A stretch of DNA of 64,000 nucleotides from UBA2231 sp964415175 (GCA_964415175.1 CAYPYG010000012.1:1-64000); one strand, 5' to 3'. Positions 27,453 to 37,466 are shown, numbered from the stretch's first letter. Program-made: numbers and translations. Notes: generated from the letters alone by a model not told the origin.

Positions 27453-28442
27453 ATGAAGAAGAAGGCCGCAGCCGCCCTGGTCCTCCTGGCCGCCGCCATG
27501 TGGGGCCTTTACCTGCTGGGCGGCCTGGCCGCGGCCCGCGTCGCCGGGACCGTCTCCGCTCCGCCCGAGGCCTCGCAGGCCGACAGCCCGGAAGCGCCGC
27601 TGAGCGACCTGGAGTGGGACGCGATGGTGCTGGCCCTTTCCAAGGCCGCGCTGGCCTACCCCGGCCGCGTCGGCATCTGCCTCAAGGACCTGCGCACCGG
27701 CCGGACCTGGTCGTATCAGCCGGACCGCCTCTTCCCTTCCGCCAGCCTCATAAAAGTCCCGATCATGGTGGCCGTTTTCGACAAGATCGTCCGCGGCGAA
27801 CTGTCGCTGGACACCCGCATCCGCCTGACGGGCAAGGACCGGCGCGGCGGCTCCGGCTCGCTGAAGTGGGCCCGCGAAGGGACCGCTCTCAGCGTCATGG
27901 AGCTGCTTTACCGGATGATCACGGAGAGCGACAACACCGCCGCGCAGATGATCATCGATCACGTCGGCTATTCCTACCTGGAGCTCGCTTTCCGCAGGAT
28001 AGGGCTGGTCTACACCAACATCACGCCCGAGGGCATGAGCCTGAGCTCCGGCCGCGTGGCGCGCGAGAACTACACCACGCCGCGGGAGATGGCGCTGCTG
28101 GTGGACAGGCTCTACGCCGGGGCGATGATAGACCGCGATTCAAGCCAGCTGATGCTGGACCTGATGAAGCACAACAAGGGCCGCACCCGTCTGCGCAAGG
28201 GCCTGCCGATAGGCTGGGAGATAGGGCATAAGACCGGGCTGCTGCGCCGTTCCTGCCACGACGTCGGGGTGGTGTTCTCTCCGAGGGGGGATTATATAAT
28301 CGCGGTGCTTACGGGCGACGTGCCCAGCTACGCCAGCGCCAAGCGTTTCATCGCCCGGATGGCCAGGCTGACCTACGGCTACTACAATATCGACGCGGCC
28401 TACGCCCAGTCAGGGCGTTCCCGTAACTCCAACGCTATCTGA
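27453..28442 (+). CDS. Class A beta-lactamase-fold serine hydrolase
   Basis: A 329-residue protein with an N-terminal membrane anchor or signal (about 5-30) and a penicillin-binding/beta-lactamase fold. The nucleophile S98 and K101 lie in F-P-S-A-S-L-I-K, the S-D-N loop is in I-T-E-S-D-N-T-A, and K-T-G is in G-H-K-T-G-L. I cannot find the omega-loop E-x-x-L-N that supplies the deacylating glutamate of class A beta-lactamases. It may therefore be a cell-wall peptidase-like protein rather than an antibiotic-degrading enzyme. It follows clpC after nine bases; its end overlaps the convergent ChaN-like gene by 33 bases. Confidence 0.75.
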   Translation: MKKKAAAALVLLAAAMWGLYLLGGLAAARVAGTVSAPPEASQADSPEAPLSDLEWDAMVLALSKAALAYPGRVGICLKDLRTGRTWSYQPDRLFPSASLIKVPIMVAVFDKIVRGELSLDTRIRLTGKDRRGGSGSLKWAREGTALSVMELLYRMITESDNTAAQMIIDHVGYSYLELAFRRIGLVYTNITPEGMSLSSGRVARENYTTPREMALLVDRLYAGAMIDRDSSQLMLDLMKHNKGRTRLRKGLPIGWEIGHKTGLLRRSCHDVGVVFSPRGDYIIAVLTGDVPSYASAKRFIARMARLTYGYYNIDAAYAQSGRSRNSNAI

Positions 28443-29420
28443 CCCGGGCCGCCGGCCCGCCGGGACCGCCGTGGATGCGGCGGGGACGGCGGGCTTCTTT
28501 TCGTGCCGGACGAACCAGACCAGGTCGGCGAGCGGAGAGGGGGCCGCGCCGAACTCCTCCAGCTTCTCCAGGTCCTCGGTGTAGACGGACAAATGCCCGA
28601 GCCCGGGCATCCTGACCCGGACCGACCAGGGAATGCCGGCGTTGTACATGACGTGGCCGTTGCCGGCTATGACCAGCAGCGCGTGTCCCTTGTGCCGCTT
28701 CATGGCTTTCACGGCGCTGTCGGCCATCCCTTCGTTCCAGGCCGCCATCGAGAGCAGGTAGTTGTCCCAGGTGATGACCTTCGCCATCGGGTTGTCGCCG
28801 TGCCCGCCGTAGGTGGAGCGCAGGTAGGCGAGGTAGAGCGGATCGCGGTTCACCTCCACTTTCTCCGGGAGGAACTTTTTTTCTTCCGGTGAAAGCGCGC
28901 CGAGGCCGCCGCGCGCGATCTTCTTTATCACCGCGCGCGGGACGTTCAGCGCCGCCGCCTTCAATTTATTCTCCCTTATATGATCGAACAGCGGCTTGTA
29001 GAGGCCGAAGTCGAAACCCCATTCCTTCGCCCAGTCCGCTTTTTCCAGGAATTCCTTTTCGGTGAGTTTCCCGGCGGCGTAGCGGTCCAGCACCGGCTGC
29101 AGCCCGGAGTTGAGCATCTCGAAGCCGACTATCACTTTGTTCTTTTTGGCGAAGGCCAGGATCTTGAGCGCTTCCAGCTGCGCCAGGTGCGCGAATTTCT
29201 GGTCGTGCGATTCTCCCACGTAAACCGCGTCGCTTCCGGCGATCCTGTCGGCGAAGGCCTCCGTCCTGAGGCGCGTCCCGGCGGCGGGGTCGAACACCGC
29301 GAAGCCCGGTCTCTCCTCGAAGGTCGGCGGTCCGTCGAGCGAAGGATACCCGGTTCCCAGGGCGGGCAGCGGGGCCGCGCCGGAGATGAAAGAGAGGAGA
29401 AGGATCGCGTTGGTCGTCAT
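28410..29420 (-). CDS. ChaN-like haem-binding lipoprotein-family protein (DUF399)
   Basis: A 336-residue secreted protein of the ChaN/DUF399 (Cofac_haem_bdg_2) family: A-V-Y-V-G-E-S-H-D-Q near residue 60, V-I-V-G-F-E-M-L shortly after, and V-I-A-G-N-G-H-V at about 245. Campylobacter ChaN binds haem and may take part in iron uptake. The start is set at the ATG followed by a signal peptide (T-T-N-A-I-L-L-L-S-F); a TATAAT hexamer ends six bases before it, so the mRNA is probably leaderless. A longer frame to 29501 has no signal peptide at its start. The C-terminus is Pro/Ala-rich. Confidence 0.75.
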   Translation of the reverse strand: MTTNAILLLSFISGAAPLPALGTGYPSLDGPPTFEERPGFAVFDPAAGTRLRTEAFADRIAGSDAVYVGESHDQKFAHLAQLEALKILAFAKKNKVIVGFEMLNSGLQPVLDRYAAGKLTEKEFLEKADWAKEWGFDFGLYKPLFDHIRENKLKAAALNVPRAVIKKIARGGLGALSPEEKKFLPEKVEVNRDPLYLAYLRSTYGGHGDNPMAKVITWDNYLLSMAAWNEGMADSAVKAMKRHKGHALLVIAGNGHVMYNAGIPWSVRVRMPGLGHLSVYTEDLEKLEEFGAAPSPLADLVWFVRHEKKPAVPAASTAVPAGRRPGSDSVGVTGTP

Positions 29421-29426
29421 CCAAGG

Positions 29427-29432
29427 ATTATA
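29427..29432 (-). promoter_or_regulatory. -10 element of the ChaN-like gene (leaderless)
   Basis: TATAAT on the minus strand, ending six bases before the proposed ATG. Confidence 0.45.
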
Positions 29433-29479
29433 TAAAATGCCCGCCGGAAAAATATTTCCGGAAATTCGCCGGAAAGGTA

Positions 29480-29508
29480 TTGCATTTTCCATTTTCATCA
29501 TCTACAAT
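29480..29508 (+). promoter_or_regulatory. Sigma-70-type promoter
   Basis: TTGCAT and TACAAT with a 17-base spacer, before the Lys-rich small gene. Confidence 0.65.
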
Positions 29509-29546
29509 CTATGCGTGCCCTGATGGGCCAAGGAGAAAACTGAAAA

Positions 29547-29648
29547 ATGCCTAAAAAGAAGAAGGCCAAGAAAGTGGCCAAGAAGAAGACCGCGAAAAAG
29601 GTCGCCAAAAAGAAGGTCAAGAAGGCGAAGAAAGGGAAGCGGAAGTAA
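29547..29648 (+). CDS. Lysine-rich 33-residue basic protein
   Basis: A 33-residue protein composed almost only of Lys, Ala and Val in K-K-x-A-K-K-type repeats, like the tails of histone H1-like bacterial nucleoid proteins or ribosome-associated peptides. It would bind nucleic acid by charge. AAGGAG lies eleven bases before the ATG. It has its own good promoter and a perfect terminator, which argues that it is a real, probably strongly expressed gene despite its size. Confidence 0.65.
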   Translation: MPKKKKAKKVAKKKTAKKVAKKKVKKAKKGKRK

Positions 29649-29673
29649 TTTCCGGTCCCGGAAAGATCAGTAA

Positions 29674-29704
29674 GACGGCGCCCGCGAGGGCGCCGTCCTT
29701 GTTT
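29674..29704 (+). terminator. Rho-independent terminator
   Basis: GACGGCGCCC pairs with GGGCGCCGTC around GCGA, followed by CTTGTTT. Confidence 0.8.
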
Positions 29705-29736
29705 AAAGGCGCGCGTTGCCCCTCCGTCATGTCCGG

Positions 29737-29765
29737 TTTATTTCCCGCGCGGTATATACTATAAT
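29737..29765 (+). promoter_or_regulatory. Candidate promoter of recA
   Basis: TATAAT at 29760-29765 with a weak -35 (TTTATT) 17 bases upstream. Confidence 0.5.
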
Positions 29766-29791
29766 CTCGGTTAACATAATATTTCAAGGGG

Positions 29792-29815
29792 GGTGCGACA
29801 CTACGTTGTCGCACC
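29792..29815. promoter_or_regulatory. Palindrome in the recA leader, candidate SOS operator
   Basis: GGTGCGACA and TGTCGCACC are perfectly inverted around a six-base spacer, about 50 bases before the recA start. The core CGACA-N6-TGTCG recurs upstream of the toxin-antitoxin genes. It could be a LexA-type site or a leader hairpin. Confidence 0.45.
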
Positions 29816-29863
29816 GGTCCCGTAGGATATTCTTGACGGTAAACGCGGTCCAACGGAGGTAAC

Positions 29864-30927
<1,064 letters not shown>

Positions 30928-30928
<1 letters not shown>

Positions 30929-31824
30929 TGGCGAAGCGCCGCCCGCTGGCCGCCTCCTTCTTCCGCCATCTCTCGGCGGAGAGGGGGCTGGCCGGCAATA
31001 CCTGCAAATCCTACGCCGGCGACGTGTCGGCCTGGCTGGCCTGGCTGGAGGGCCGCCGGGCCGATCCGCTCTCGGCGGGAGCCGAGGCCGTGGAAGCCTA
31101 TCTGTGGCGGCTCAAGTCGCAGCTGGGGCTGAAGGCTTCCTCGATATTCCGCAAGACCGAAGCCATCCGCTCCTTCTACCGTTTCCTGCTGCTGGAGGGC
31201 AGGATAAAGAAGGACCCCACGGTCAACTTCCGCTCGCCCCGCATCGAGAGACGCATCCCGCCCTCGGTCAGCCGCGAGGACATGGAGAGGCTGCTGGATT
31301 ACCCGCCCGGGGAGGATTTCGCGCTCAACCGCGCGCTGGCCGCCGCCGAACTGCTCTACGCCTGCGGCCTGCGCGTCTCGGAACTGCTGTCCCTGCGGCT
31401 GGAATCGGTCAACCTCGACCAGGGCTGGGCGAGGGTCTTCGGCAAGGGCGGAAAAGAGCGCATCGTGCCGGTGCACGCCCGCGCGCTGGACGCGCTGCGT
31501 TCCTACATGGAACTGCGGCAGCTCAGGTTCGGCGGCATGTCCCCGGCGGGAGAACTGTTCCTCAACAAGTCCGGCGGCAAGCTCAGCCGCGTGCAGATGT
31601 GGAAGGACCTGCTGGCGCTGGGCCGTAAGGCCGGCGTGGAGGTCCCGCTGCACCCCCACCTGCTGCGCCACACCTTCGCCTCGCACCTGCTGCAGTCCGG
31701 CGCGGACCTGCGCTCGATACAGGAACTGCTCGGCCACGCCAGCCTCAATACCACGCAGATCTACACGCACGTGGAGCGCTCCGCGCTCAAAAAAGCGCAT
31801 AAGCGCTTCCACCCGGAAGGCTGA
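30928..31824 (+). CDS. Tyrosine recombinase XerC/XerD family
   Basis: A 298-residue site-specific recombinase, probably resolving chromosome dimers at dif. An N-terminal SAM-like core-binding domain (1-90) is followed by the catalytic domain with all residues: Arg in C-G-L-R-V-S-E-L-L, Lys in G-K-G-G-K-E-R, H-L-L-R-H-T-F-A-S-H, G-H-A-S-L-N-T-T-Q and the nucleophile Tyr in I-Y-T-H-V. Features of XerC and XerD are mixed, so I do not choose between them. Translationally coupled to recA. Confidence 0.9.
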
Positions 31825-31863
31825 CTTCCCTGAGCGCCGATAATAAGTAAAATATATCCGCGT

Positions 31864-33411
31864 ATGATAGAGGAAAGGGACGACCTGTTCGACGCCAGCG
31901 TCAAATTCCACGACCGGCACCGTTTCGAGATAAAGCTGGAGATGGACCTGGCCGACGAGGCCGGGGCCGAGTTCGATATGGAGGCCTATTTCTTCGTTCC
32001 CAAGGCCCTCAACATCTCACCCCAGACCTATTCCAAGGAGCAGTTCTACGGGGACCTGCAGCGCTACGTCCGCTTCCAGATCCCCCGCATGTCGCTGGCC
32101 AAGATAGCGGACAATTCCAACTCCCTCTCCCCGCTCTACCGCATCAAGGCGGGCCTGTCCCGGCTGCGGGCCGGCGAGCGGGACCGCGCGCTGGCCGCCC
32201 ATATCTACGACGAGTTCAAACTGCTGGGCTGCATCATACGCGGCGAACTGCGCGACGGCGCGCGGCTTTTCGTCTCCGTGCTGGGCCGGGGGGAGAACCC
32301 GCGGCCCGGCGTTTTCCTCGCCGAAGGACTGGAGAACTTCGTCGTGGACCTGAGCGCGCTTTCTTCCGCGCTCGCCTCCCTCAAGCGCGAGGTGACGGAT
32401 TCCTCGGTGCCTGCCAGCATACGCGAGACGGCCTCGTATTTCGACGAGTACCGCAGCCTGATGCTGGAGGAATACCTGACGGCGCTGGTCTCCGCGCTGC
32501 GCGGGGCCGGCGTGGGCGGGGCGACCGCCGACCCGCGGCTGGCGGCCTCGGAGAAGAAGCTCTCCGCCCTGGCCGCGGAGCAGGAGGATTACCGCCGGGC
32601 CATGGGTTATCCCTCGCTCTACAGCCCGGCCGACGGCGGCGAGACGCTGATCTACCGCCGCGGCGTGCTCAAGAAGTTCGTCTCCAGCGCCCTCTACCTC
32701 AGGGCCGAGGTCGCGGAATGGACCACGATGTCGCAGCTGGGGCCCGGCATCGCGGCCGGCGTCGCGATGCTCTTCGCGGTCGCCGCCACCATCTACGCGC
32801 AGAGCCGCTACGCCCTCAACAGCGCGGCCTTCGTCATGATCGTGGTGGTCAGCTACATCTTCAAGGACCGCATAAAGGACTGGCTGAAGGTCTTCTTCTC
32901 CCGGAGCATGGCCAAGTGGCTCTATGACCGCAGGAGCGAGATCCTCACTCCCCGCGACGGGGTCCGCATCGGCGAGATGCGCGAGGCCTTCACCTTCATC
33001 AAACCCGGCGACGTGCCCGCCGACATACTGGCCCTGCGCAACATAGACAATATCACCTCGATAGAGGAGGAAGGCAAGCCCGAGCGCATCTTCAAGTACA
33101 AAAAGGAGATGATCCTGCGCCCGCGCCTGATAGAGAAGCTGCACGACAGGCGCAAGGACCTCAACGACATCATACGCTTCAGCGTGGCCGATTTCATCAA
33201 GCAGGCCGACGACCCCCGCGCGGACTATGTCCGCGTGGACCGGGAAGGGCGCATCGTCTCCTCCTCGTGCCCGCGGGTATACCGCCTGAACCTGGTGCTG
33301 CGTTACGCCTACAAGGGCCGCGACGGCGAGGCGCGGGTCAACAGGGAGCGGATACGGGTGGTCCTCAACAAGGAAGGCATAGTGCGGATGGAGGAAGTGC
33401 GGGCGGCCTGA
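31864..33411 (+). CDS. Hypothetical protein with two central membrane segments
   Basis: A 515-residue protein that I do not recognise. Residues 1-285 are soluble and charged, two hydrophobic segments lie at about 295-315 and 318-335, and the C-terminal 180 residues are again soluble with a mixed alpha/beta look (P-R-V-Y-R-L-N-L-V-L-R-Y). The two membrane segments with no signal peptide suggest both large domains face the cytoplasm. A TAAAAT hexamer ends ten bases before the ATG. It precedes the dehydrogenase-like gene by 18 bases and may share its transcript. Confidence 0.6.
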   Translation: MIEERDDLFDASVKFHDRHRFEIKLEMDLADEAGAEFDMEAYFFVPKALNISPQTYSKEQFYGDLQRYVRFQIPRMSLAKIADNSNSLSPLYRIKAGLSRLRAGERDRALAAHIYDEFKLLGCIIRGELRDGARLFVSVLGRGENPRPGVFLAEGLENFVVDLSALSSALASLKREVTDSSVPASIRETASYFDEYRSLMLEEYLTALVSALRGAGVGGATADPRLAASEKKLSALAAEQEDYRRAMGYPSLYSPADGGETLIYRRGVLKKFVSSALYLRAEVAEWTTMSQLGPGIAAGVAMLFAVAATIYAQSRYALNSAAFVMIVVVSYIFKDRIKDWLKVFFSRSMAKWLYDRRSEILTPRDGVRIGEMREAFTFIKPGDVPADILALRNIDNITSIEEEGKPERIFKYKKEMILRPRLIEKLHDRRKDLNDIIRFSVADFIKQADDPRADYVRVDREGRIVSSSCPRVYRLNLVLRYAYKGRDGEARVNRERIRVVLNKEGIVRMEEVRAA

Positions 33412-33429
33412 ACGGCGCCCGCGGCGAGT

Positions 33430-34539
33430 ATGGAGATAAACGCGGTGGGGATCATGGGGGCCGACGCTGCCGGGGCGGGAGCGGCCGAACTGCTGGCGCG
33501 GGCGGGCCTGCAGGTAAGGCTTTACGACGATTTCAAGGACGCGCTGGCGCAGGCGATGGCCAGGATAAGCTGGTCGCTGTCGCGCGACGGCAGGCAGGAC
33601 CTCCTGGCCGGCATAGAGCCCGTGCAGGACTACGCCGCCTTCGAGGGGGCGGACCTGGTGATAGAGGCGCAGGACCGCGAGCTGGAGGCCCGCCGCGCGG
33701 GTTTCGCCGGGCTGCTCGGGAAACTGTCCGGGCCGCCTCTTATCGCGGTCAACACTTTCACGGCAACGCTCGGGGAGCTGCTGCGCAGCACCGAACTGCC
33801 GGAGGCGCGCACCGTCGGTCTCCGTTTCGGTTCCCCGGTGAAGGAGAACCTGCTGGCGGAGCTGGTGCGCGGCGACAGGACTTCCGACGAGGCCGTGGAA
33901 TCGTGCGCGGCGCTGCTGCGCCGGCTCGGCCGCACGCCCGTGCTGGTAAAGGACGCTCCCGGCCAGATACTCGAACGGTTGTTCCGGGTCTTCGCGCTGG
34001 CCGCCCTGCGGGCGCTGGAGACGGGCAAAGGCCGGCCGCACGAGATAGACGCCGCTTTCCGGGAGCTGTCCGGCGCGGCCGTCGGTCCGTTCGAGGCGCT
34101 GGACAGGCGGGGACTGGACTCGGACCTCAGGGCCGCCCAGGCCGTGTACGAGGCCCTGGGCCGGCCGGAGCGCCTGGCTCCTTCGCCGATAGAGACGCGG
34201 CTGGTGCAGTACGGCCAGCTGGGACGCAAGACCACCATCGGCTTCTATATTTACGAGGACGGCGCGATAGCCGGCGAGAATCCCATCCTCGGCAGCATCC
34301 TGAAGTATCTCGGTCTGCGGAAAGTGGAGAAGGCGGAGATCTTCAGGGAGTTGATGTCCCCGGTGATAAAGGAGGCCGGGCTGCTGGCTTCCGAGATCAT
34401 GGCCTCCGAATACGACATCGAGACGGTGATGAAGCTCGGGCTGGGCTGGTCCAAAGGGCCTTTCGGCTATCACCGCGACATGCCGGAACTTTTCGCCAGA
34501 AAAGCGGTCTCCGAATTCGACCGCCTCGACACTTTCTGA
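33430..34539 (+). CDS. 3-hydroxyacyl-CoA dehydrogenase-like protein lacking catalytic His
   Basis: A 369-residue protein with the layout of 3-hydroxyacyl-CoA dehydrogenase: N-terminal Rossmann domain and two C-terminal helical domains (about 180-280 and 285-365). The dinucleotide loop is altered (G-I-M-G-A-D-A-A-G-A-G) and the usual catalytic His of the G-M-H-F-F-N-P motif is Arg (R132 in V-G-L-R-F-G-S-P). L-V-I-E-A and N-T-F-T-A-T-L remain recognisable. It may have lost activity, changed substrate, or become a regulatory subunit. It sits just upstream of fhs; no acyl-CoA pathway genes are nearby. Confidence 0.7.
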   Translation: MEINAVGIMGADAAGAGAAELLARAGLQVRLYDDFKDALAQAMARISWSLSRDGRQDLLAGIEPVQDYAAFEGADLVIEAQDRELEARRAGFAGLLGKLSGPPLIAVNTFTATLGELLRSTELPEARTVGLRFGSPVKENLLAELVRGDRTSDEAVESCAALLRRLGRTPVLVKDAPGQILERLFRVFALAALRALETGKGRPHEIDAAFRELSGAAVGPFEALDRRGLDSDLRAAQAVYEALGRPERLAPSPIETRLVQYGQLGRKTTIGFYIYEDGAIAGENPILGSILKYLGLRKVEKAEIFRELMSPVIKEAGLLASEIMASEYDIETVMKLGLGWSKGPFGYHRDMPELFARKAVSEFDRLDTF

Positions 34540-34582
34540 CGGCCGACCGGCGCCGCGCCGGAGGCCCGCACAGGGGGAGAAC

Positions 34583-36250
34583 ATGCCTACCGATATAGAG
34601 ATAGCGAGGAAGATAGCGCTCAGGCACATACGCGAGATAGCCGGGGACCTCGGCGTGCCCGAGGACGACCTCTATTATCACGGCAAGTACAAGGCCAAGC
34701 TGCCGCTGAAGCTCATCGACCGGGAAAAAGCGAAGCGCAGCAAACTGATCCTGGTCTCGGCCATCTCGCCCACCCCCGCGGGGGAAGGCAAGACCACGGT
34801 GTCCATCGGTCTCTCGCTGGGGCTCAACAGGATAGGCAAGAAGACGACCGTGGTGCTGCGCGAACCTTCGCTGGGCCCGGTCTTCGGCGTGAAGGGCGGG
34901 GCCACCGGCGGCGGCTGGTCGCAGGTGCTGCCGATGGAGGACATCAACCTGCACTTCACCGGCGATTTCGCCGCCATCGAGAAGGCCCACAACCTGCTCG
35001 CGGCGATGATCGACAACAATATACAGAACAAGAAGGAGAATCTCGGCATCGACCCGCGCACGGTGGCCTGGCGGCGGGTGATGGACATGAACGACAGGTC
35101 GCTGCGCAAGATCATCGTCGGCCTGGGCGGCACGATGAGCGGGGTGCCGCGCGAGACCGGCTTCGACATCGTGGCCGCGTCGGAAGTGATGGCGATACTC
35201 TGCCTCTCGGAGGATTTCGTACATCTCAAGGAAAAACTGGGCAATATCTTCGTGGGCTACACCTACGGGCGTAAGCCGGTCTACGCCCGCGACCTCAAGG
35301 CCAACGGCGCCATGGCCGCGCTGCTCAAGGACGCGCTGAAGCCCAACCTGGTGCAGACCAGCGAGGGAACCCCGGCCATCATACACGGCGGCCCTTTCGC
35401 CAATATCGCCCACGGCTGCAATTCCATCATAGCCACGCGCATGGGTATGAGCCTTTCCGACTACACGGTGACCGAGGCCGGCTTCGCCTTCGAACTGGGG
35501 GCCGAGAAGTTCCTCGACATCAAATGCCGCTACGCCGGCATAGCCCCGTCCGCCGCGGTGCTGGTGGCCACGGTGCGAGCGCTGAAGTACCACGGCGGCG
35601 CCGACCTGAAGGAGATAAAGAAGCCGGACCCCGCGCGGGTGGCCAAAGGCCTGGAGAACCTGGAGAAGCACGTCGAGAACATGAAGCAGTTCAAGGTCTC
35701 GCCGGTCGTGGCCATAAACAGGTTCGCGGACGATACCGACGAGGAGATAGCGGTCATCCGGGACCGCTGCGCGGCGCTGGGAGTGCCCGTCGCGGTGGCC
35801 GACGTCTGGGGGCAGGGCGGCCGCGGCGCCGAGGACCTGGCGCGGATAGTGGTAAAGGCGGCCGACTGCTGTCCGGGTTTCGAACCGATCTACGACTGGA
35901 ACTGGCCGGTGGAGAGGAAGATAGAGGCTATAGCCGGCAAGATGTACGGCGCGAAGCATATAGATTACGCCCCGCGCGCGAAGAAGGACCTGGAGAAGAT
36001 CGCGGGCCTGGGACTGGACAAGCTCCCGGTCTGCATAGCCAAGACGCAGAAGTCGCTTTCCGACAACCCGGAGCTCATCGGGCGTCCCAAGGACTTCGTG
36101 GTGACGGTGCGCGAGATAGAGGTGGCGGCGGGCGCAGGTTTCCTCATCCCGATAACGGGCGACATCATGCGGATGCCCGGCCTGCCGGAGCATCCTGCGT
36201 CGGAGAGGATGGACATAGACGCCGAGGGCAACGTCACCGGGTTGTTCTAG
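34583..36250 (+). CDS. fhs: Formate-tetrahydrofolate ligase
   Basis: A 555-residue enzyme making 10-formyl-THF from formate, ATP and THF, feeding purine synthesis or one-carbon and acetogenic metabolism. The ATP loop is T-P-A-G-E-G-K-T-T (near 64-72); R-E-P-S-L-G-P-V-F-G-V-K-G-G-A is the classic signature, followed by N-L-H-F-T-G-D-F and E-G-T-P-A-I-I-H-G-G-P-F-A-N-I. Length is normal. GGGGGAG precedes the ATG. No folD or other Wood-Ljungdahl genes are in the window. Confidence 0.95.
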   Translation: MPTDIEIARKIALRHIREIAGDLGVPEDDLYYHGKYKAKLPLKLIDREKAKRSKLILVSAISPTPAGEGKTTVSIGLSLGLNRIGKKTTVVLREPSLGPVFGVKGGATGGGWSQVLPMEDINLHFTGDFAAIEKAHNLLAAMIDNNIQNKKENLGIDPRTVAWRRVMDMNDRSLRKIIVGLGGTMSGVPRETGFDIVAASEVMAILCLSEDFVHLKEKLGNIFVGYTYGRKPVYARDLKANGAMAALLKDALKPNLVQTSEGTPAIIHGGPFANIAHGCNSIIATRMGMSLSDYTVTEAGFAFELGAEKFLDIKCRYAGIAPSAAVLVATVRALKYHGGADLKEIKKPDPARVAKGLENLEKHVENMKQFKVSPVVAINRFADDTDEEIAVIRDRCAALGVPVAVADVWGQGGRGAEDLARIVVKAADCCPGFEPIYDWNWPVERKIEAIAGKMYGAKHIDYAPRAKKDLEKIAGLGLDKLPVCIAKTQKSLSDNPELIGRPKDFVVTVREIEVAAGAGFLIPITGDIMRMPGLPEHPASERMDIDAEGNVTGLF

Positions 36251-36270
36251 GAGCGGGACGGGATATTTTC

Positions 36271-37452
36271 ATGACGGGCGAAGGGATATTCGGCGAATAC
36301 CTGAAGATACGGGACGGGGTGCGGTACCTGTCCGGCGGGCGGGAGTATTCGTACGCGGAGGCGGAGGAACTGCTCCGTTCCCCGGACCCTTTCGAGCGGG
36401 TGCGCGCCTGGGATATGATCCGCGGCGGCTGGGAGGGCCTGGAGGGCGCGCTGGCCGGGCTGCTCGGCCGCGCTTTGACCGCCAAAGCCCGCGGCGCCGC
36501 GGAAGCGGCCGGCGAAGGCAGCGGCCCCCTCCTGGCGGCGGCCGCCTCCCTGCGGGCGCCGCTGATGCGGGCCCTGGAAGCCAAGGCGGGCCGGGTAGGA
36601 GCCTCCGGTTTCAGCTGCCGCGATCTCTGGGCGCGGCTGCCGGCCCCCGCCGACGCGCAGATGCCGCTGGCCGAGGGCCTGCGCCGGCTCGGCCGGATCT
36701 TCGACGGGGCCGTGGAGGGCGGGCGCGGCCTGATAATGGAGTTCTTTCCCGGGAACCGGCTGCTGCTGGAGGGGGACCGTCCCCGCTGCCTGCGTGGCAA
36801 TCCCGCCTCTCCGGCCGTGGTGAGTCTGCCGGAGAGTTTCCGGGGGGTCTATCCGTCGGACCTGCCGGTGATAGCGCGCGAGCTCGGCCGCGCCGTACAT
36901 TGCGATATAGCGTCGCGGCTCGGCGCCGGCGCGGAGTCCAGCCCGGTCTTCGCCGGGCTGCTCGGCGATTTTTTCGAGGAACTGACCTGGTCCGGCCTCA
37001 GGGCGGAGGCCGGGCCTCATACCGCGGCCGAACTGGCCTTCAACAGGCTGCCCCAGCTGACGGCTGATTTCCTGCTCGTCCCGGCGACGCTCGAATTCGA
37101 GGAGGCGGCAGCCGCGGCGGCCGCGGGCGGGACGCTTACCGCCGACGCCGTGAAGGACATGGAGAAAAGGATATTTACCGCGTGGCTGGGCGAGGAGGCG
37201 GAGGGGGCCGGGTTCTGGATGCGGTCCGGTACGCTTTTCAGGCCGGAGCCCGCCGGCTGTTTCGCCCGGCTGGCGGGGCGTTTCCTGTCGCTGGGCCTGG
37301 CCCGCGGCGGGCGTCTGGCGGCGGCGGACCTGGAGAAGGCGGTCGCGGACGCCTCGGCGCTGAGCCCCGGCGCCTGGCTGGCCGAGCGCGTCCCCGGCGG
37401 CTGGCCGGCCCTGTCGGCCGGAGCCCTGGATACTTTGTCCGGCCTGGAATGA
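36271..37452 (+). CDS. Degenerate M3B (oligoendopeptidase F-like) protein
   Basis: A 393-residue protein with the late part of the M3B peptidase fold. Where active enzymes have H-E-L-G-H-A-x-H, this one reads R-E-L-G-R-A-V-H (203-210), so both zinc-ligating His are Arg; the downstream acidic segment F-F-E-E (235-237) that follows the third-ligand position is kept. L-E-F-E-E-A-A and the following helices match the C-terminal part of the family. It is shorter than oligoendopeptidase F (about 600). It is very likely a non-catalytic relative. It starts 20 bases after fhs. Confidence 0.6.
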   Translation: MTGEGIFGEYLKIRDGVRYLSGGREYSYAEAEELLRSPDPFERVRAWDMIRGGWEGLEGALAGLLGRALTAKARGAAEAAGEGSGPLLAAAASLRAPLMRALEAKAGRVGASGFSCRDLWARLPAPADAQMPLAEGLRRLGRIFDGAVEGGRGLIMEFFPGNRLLLEGDRPRCLRGNPASPAVVSLPESFRGVYPSDLPVIARELGRAVHCDIASRLGAGAESSPVFAGLLGDFFEELTWSGLRAEAGPHTAAELAFNRLPQLTADFLLVPATLEFEEAAAAAAAGGTLTADAVKDMEKRIFTAWLGEEAEGAGFWMRSGTLFRPEPAGCFARLAGRFLSLGLARGGRLAAADLEKAVADASALSPGAWLAERVPGGWPALSAGALDTLSGLE

Positions 37453-37466
37453 GCCCGGCCCCGCGC

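Noticed and set aside
28410..29501. Longer start for the ChaN-like gene (29501)
   Set aside because: The extra residues precede the signal peptide, and a -10 element lies inside that stretch at the leaderless spacing.
32017..34629. 870-codon minus-strand open frame opposite the Xer-downstream and dehydrogenase-like genes
   Set aside because: No domain; the plus-strand genes there have natural composition and recognisable families.
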